From an uncultured Lachnospiraceae bacterium (GTDB lineage: Bacteria > Bacillota > Clostridia > Lachnospirales > Lachnospiraceae): 64,000 nt of DNA. The stretch covers positions 20,671 through 84,670 of the forward strand of contig CALWLI010000003.1 in NCBI GenBank assembly GCA_944381485.1, in the 5' to 3' direction. Below the pieces are notes generated by a model, which ran no database searches, was not told where the DNA came from, and was given only the letters and a program-made list of their open reading frames with translations. A program made the position numbers and the translations under genes. Below, piece after piece: positions 62,034-64,000 of this stretch (its first letter is position 1; the number at the start of each line of letters is the position of its first letter).

Positions 62034-63119
62034 ATGGACATAGCGATTATAGGAGCGGGAAACGCGGGAAAGGCTACAGCTGCATACCTTCTGTCAAACA
62101 TAAAAAAGTCATTCAATTATAATACTGATGACATACATGACACCTCATATCAGGTCAGACTTGTAACAGGAGACGCTAAAAAGGCTGATGAAACAGAGAA
62201 AAAGGGAATTACAGCATCAGGACTGATAACAGGAAGCTTCAGACCTATGATAGAGTATTCTCCCTACGGCACGGGTAAAATCGAAGCCTCAAAGGCTGAT
62301 GTTATTATCGTTCAAACTGTGTCAGGCGGTCACAGAGACGTTGCCGAGAGGCTAAAGGGGCGGCTCGGAAATAATCAGATGATAATAATATTTAACGGCA
62401 ACTGGGGAGCGGCTGAGTTTGACTCTGTGCTCGGAAAAGAGGCTCAGGAAAAGAATACTCTCATCTGTGAGACTGCAGCGCAGCTCTTCATTTGCTCATC
62501 TCCCGGAATCAATTCGGTAAATATTACAGGAATAAAGGATTCTGTGGGATTTGCCGTATCCGATATGAAAAGGATCAGGGAAGCATATGAGAGGGCAGCA
62601 TTACTTTTCCCGGGACTTAAGGCTTCGGGAAATATAATCGATACCTCAGCTAACAGCTCAAATCCCATTATACACGGCCCTATAGCCGCCTTTAATATTA
62701 CAAGGCTTGAAAACGGAGAAGACTATACCTTGTTTGGAACAGCGCTTCCTGAAAAGCTTATAAGATACATAGAAAAGGCCGACCTTGAAAGATGCGCTGT
62801 CATTGAGGCTTTGGGGACAGAGGCGAGTGGAGTCCTTGATATACTTAACAGCTTTTGGCCTGTGAAAAGGAAAAGCCTCAGAGATGCCCTCAAGGAAAAT
62901 GAAGCATACAGAGATATTAAAGGGCCTAAGACAACTATTCACAGGTATATAGAGGAGGACATTCCGTATGGGCTTGTCCCTTTGTCGATTCTCGGAAAAA
63001 AGCTTGGTGTTTCAACGCCCTATATAGATTCTGTGATAAACAGTCTTTCTCTCTACCTTGATAGAGATTTTATGAAGGAGGGCCCTTCTTTTGAGGCTCT
63101 TTTACGGAATCGGGTGTAA
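62034..63119 (+). CDS. Octopine/nopaline (opine) dehydrogenase-family protein
   Basis: 361 aa. N-terminal Rossmann motif AIIGAGNAGKATAAYL; central NPIIHGPIAAFNITRLE, where the His after NPxxH is the family's catalytic residue; C-terminal helical domain (GLVPLSILGKKLGVSTPYID). These enzymes reductively join an amino acid to a keto acid with NAD(P)H, or run in reverse. Neither substrate can be read from sequence. GGAGA ribosome site upstream; no metallophore genes nearby. Confidence 0.85.
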   Translation: MDIAIIGAGNAGKATAAYLLSNIKKSFNYNTDDIHDTSYQVRLVTGDAKKADETEKKGITASGLITGSFRPMIEYSPYGTGKIEASKADVIIVQTVSGGHRDVAERLKGRLGNNQMIIIFNGNWGAAEFDSVLGKEAQEKNTLICETAAQLFICSSPGINSVNITGIKDSVGFAVSDMKRIREAYERAALLFPGLKASGNIIDTSANSSNPIIHGPIAAFNITRLENGEDYTLFGTALPEKLIRYIEKADLERCAVIEALGTEASGVLDILNSFWPVKRKSLRDALKENEAYRDIKGPKTTIHRYIEEDIPYGLVPLSILGKKLGVSTPYIDSVINSLSLYLDRDFMKEGPSFEALLRNRV

Positions 63120-63214
63120 AAAAGATTTATAAATCTCATAAGACAATTTAAGGAAACCAAGGCAGAATATGAACGAGACAATACCTGACAAACTTAAAAG
63201 GAGAAGGCGCATAT

Positions 63215-63685
63215 ATGATAAGGATAGATATACCCGGGAGGGAAAGGGAACTTATACTGGAGAAGCTTGTACTTGACTATAATGGAACCATAGCCGCTGA
63301 CGGCAGGCTGATAGAAGAGGACAGAGAGCTGATAAAAAAGCTTGCTGAAAGCCTTGAGGTATACGTTTTGACAGCCGACACCTACGGAACAGTAGAGAAA
63401 GAGTGCGAAGGCCTTGGCGTTACAGTAAAGACCTTTCCCCGTGAAGGGGCGGGAATTTTCAAGGAGAAGATAGTAAAAGAGATAGACGGGGGAGTATGCG
63501 CAGTAGGAAACGGCTTTAATGACACAGCCATGTGCAAGGCGGCGGATCTCTCCATTGCTGTACTTGACGAGGAAGGACTTTGCCCCGAGCTCCTGAAATG
63601 GGCTGACATACTTGTAAGAAGCTCTGCAGATGCTCTAAAGCTACTCTTAAAGCCTGACAGGATCAGAGCAACTTTGAGGAATTGA
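63215..63685 (+). CDS. Small HAD-family phosphatase-like protein (soluble P-type-ATPase-like)
   Basis: 156 aa. HAD motif I reads DYNGTIAADG (second Asp replaced by Asn, as in soluble P-type-ATPase-like HADs); motif II VLTADT; motif III Lys in FKEKIVKEI; motif IV VGNGFNDTAMC. No cap domain. A good AAGGAGAAGG site precedes the ATG. It lies between the opine dehydrogenase gene and rnpB. Substrate unknown. Confidence 0.82.
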   Translation: MIRIDIPGRERELILEKLVLDYNGTIAADGRLIEEDRELIKKLAESLEVYVLTADTYGTVEKECEGLGVTVKTFPREGAGIFKEKIVKEIDGGVCAVGNGFNDTAMCKAADLSIAVLDEEGLCPELLKWADILVRSSADALKLLLKPDRIRATLRN

Positions 63686-63708
63686 CAGCTTAATTTTGAC
63701 AAATACGC

Positions 63709-63737
63709 TTGTAAATTTCCAAGGCTTTTATTATTAT
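63709..63737 (+). promoter_or_regulatory. Putative promoter of rnpB
   Basis: TTGTAA (63709-63714), a 17-nt spacer and TATTAT (63732-63737), just upstream of the RNase P RNA. Confidence 0.5.
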
Positions 63738-63743
63738 ATAAAG

Positions 63744-64000
63744 GCTGCAAGTAGTATGAATGGTCGCTGCCGCATATGCGGGAGAGGAAAGTCCGGGCTT
63801 CACAGGGCAGGGTGCCTGATAACGTCAGGCTGAGGTGACTCACGGGACAGTGCAACAGAAAATAACCGCCGCAAAAGCGGTAAGGGTGAAAAGGCAGTGT
63901 AAGAGACTACCGGCTGTATGGTAACATGCAGGCCGTGTAAACCCCACTCGAAGCAAGACCAAACAGAAGGCATAAGGCGGCCCGTCTGCCTTCGGGTAGG
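63744..64000 (+). ncRNA. rnpB: RNase P RNA (5' part, cut by window end)
   Basis: The hallmark GAGGAAAGTCCGGGCT occurs at about 63783-63798, followed by CACAGGGCAGGGTGCC, a GGTAAGGGTGAAA segment and GTGTAAACCCCACTCGAAGCAAG, all conserved in bacterial RNase P RNA. The 5' end is estimated from the promoter. The 3' half, with the pairing partner of P1, lies beyond the window. It is the ribozyme that trims tRNA 5' ends. Confidence 0.93.

Noticed and set aside
63170-63274. 34-codon ATG frame before the HAD gene
   Set aside because: Basic and low-complexity, overlapping the HAD gene start in another frame; no sign of conservation or ribosome site.
1-64000. CRISPR arrays, insertion sequences, prophage or integron genes
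   Set aside because: No regularly spaced direct repeats, transposase, integrase or phage structural motifs were seen in the translated frames.

Overview
The window looks like a chromosomal segment of an anaerobic, low-to-medium GC Firmicute of the class Clostridia, most likely Lachnospiraceae-like. The reasons are the AGA/AGG and ATA codon use, strong sigma-A type promoters, a T-box in front of thrS, an ATC-started infC, a Rex regulator, a two-gene minimal SUF system and TGS-kinase fusions. No insertion sequence, prophage, CRISPR array or rRNA operon was seen. The assignment rests on gene content and sequence style only, not on a database search.

Region 1 (1-29.9 kb) is a large nucleoside/ribose catabolic island made of four transcription blocks. 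Block A has a LacI-type repressor fused to a ribokinase domain (minus strand, cut by the window start). It is divergent from an operon encoding a BmpA/NupN-type nucleoside ABC importer (nupNOPQ), an ADP-ribosylglycohydrolase-family protein, a ribokinase, an FGE-like protein without the copper cysteines and a glycoside-hydrolase-like protein. Block B has a TudS-related desulfidase (minus) divergent from a GntR regulator across a 33-bp perfect palindrome. The GntR gene leads an operon with a complete ECF transporter (S, T, A, A'), an MFS permease, uridine phosphorylase, a nucleoside hydrolase and a fucose/arabinose-isomerase-like protein. Block C has a second, paralogous complete ECF transporter with an M20 hydrolase, a dihydroorotase-like amidohydrolase and a GATase-like protein. 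Block D has a LacI regulator, a second ribokinase and a YjjG-type pyrimidine nucleotidase. The common theme is import of nucleosides or modified nucleosides, cleavage of the N-glycosidic bond, and phosphorylation of the released ribose.

Region 2 (29.9-64 kb) is mostly housekeeping: T-box-thrS, a 177-nt imperfect palindrome, leader-infC-rpmI-rplT, a YitT membrane protein, two tRNA-Leu genes, a secreted cell-wall-binding repeat protein, sufC-sufB only, dgt-dnaG-trmK-nif3 (no rpoD), a TGS-nucleoside kinase, a class A PBP, yigZ, a nearly leaderless 52-aa ORF followed by a TPR membrane protein, typA, a membrane protein, a CofE-like protein, azlCD, an ABC-F ATPase, rex, acpS, alr, a MATE exporter, yebC, an opine-dehydrogenase-like protein, a HAD protein and the 5' part of rnpB.

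The most distinctive observation is that each of the two ECF transporters carries one ATPase with an intact LSGGQ signature and one in which both signature glycines are lost. This suggests an asymmetric, one-active-site ECF energising module tied to an undescribed nucleoside or nucleobase-derivative salvage system.
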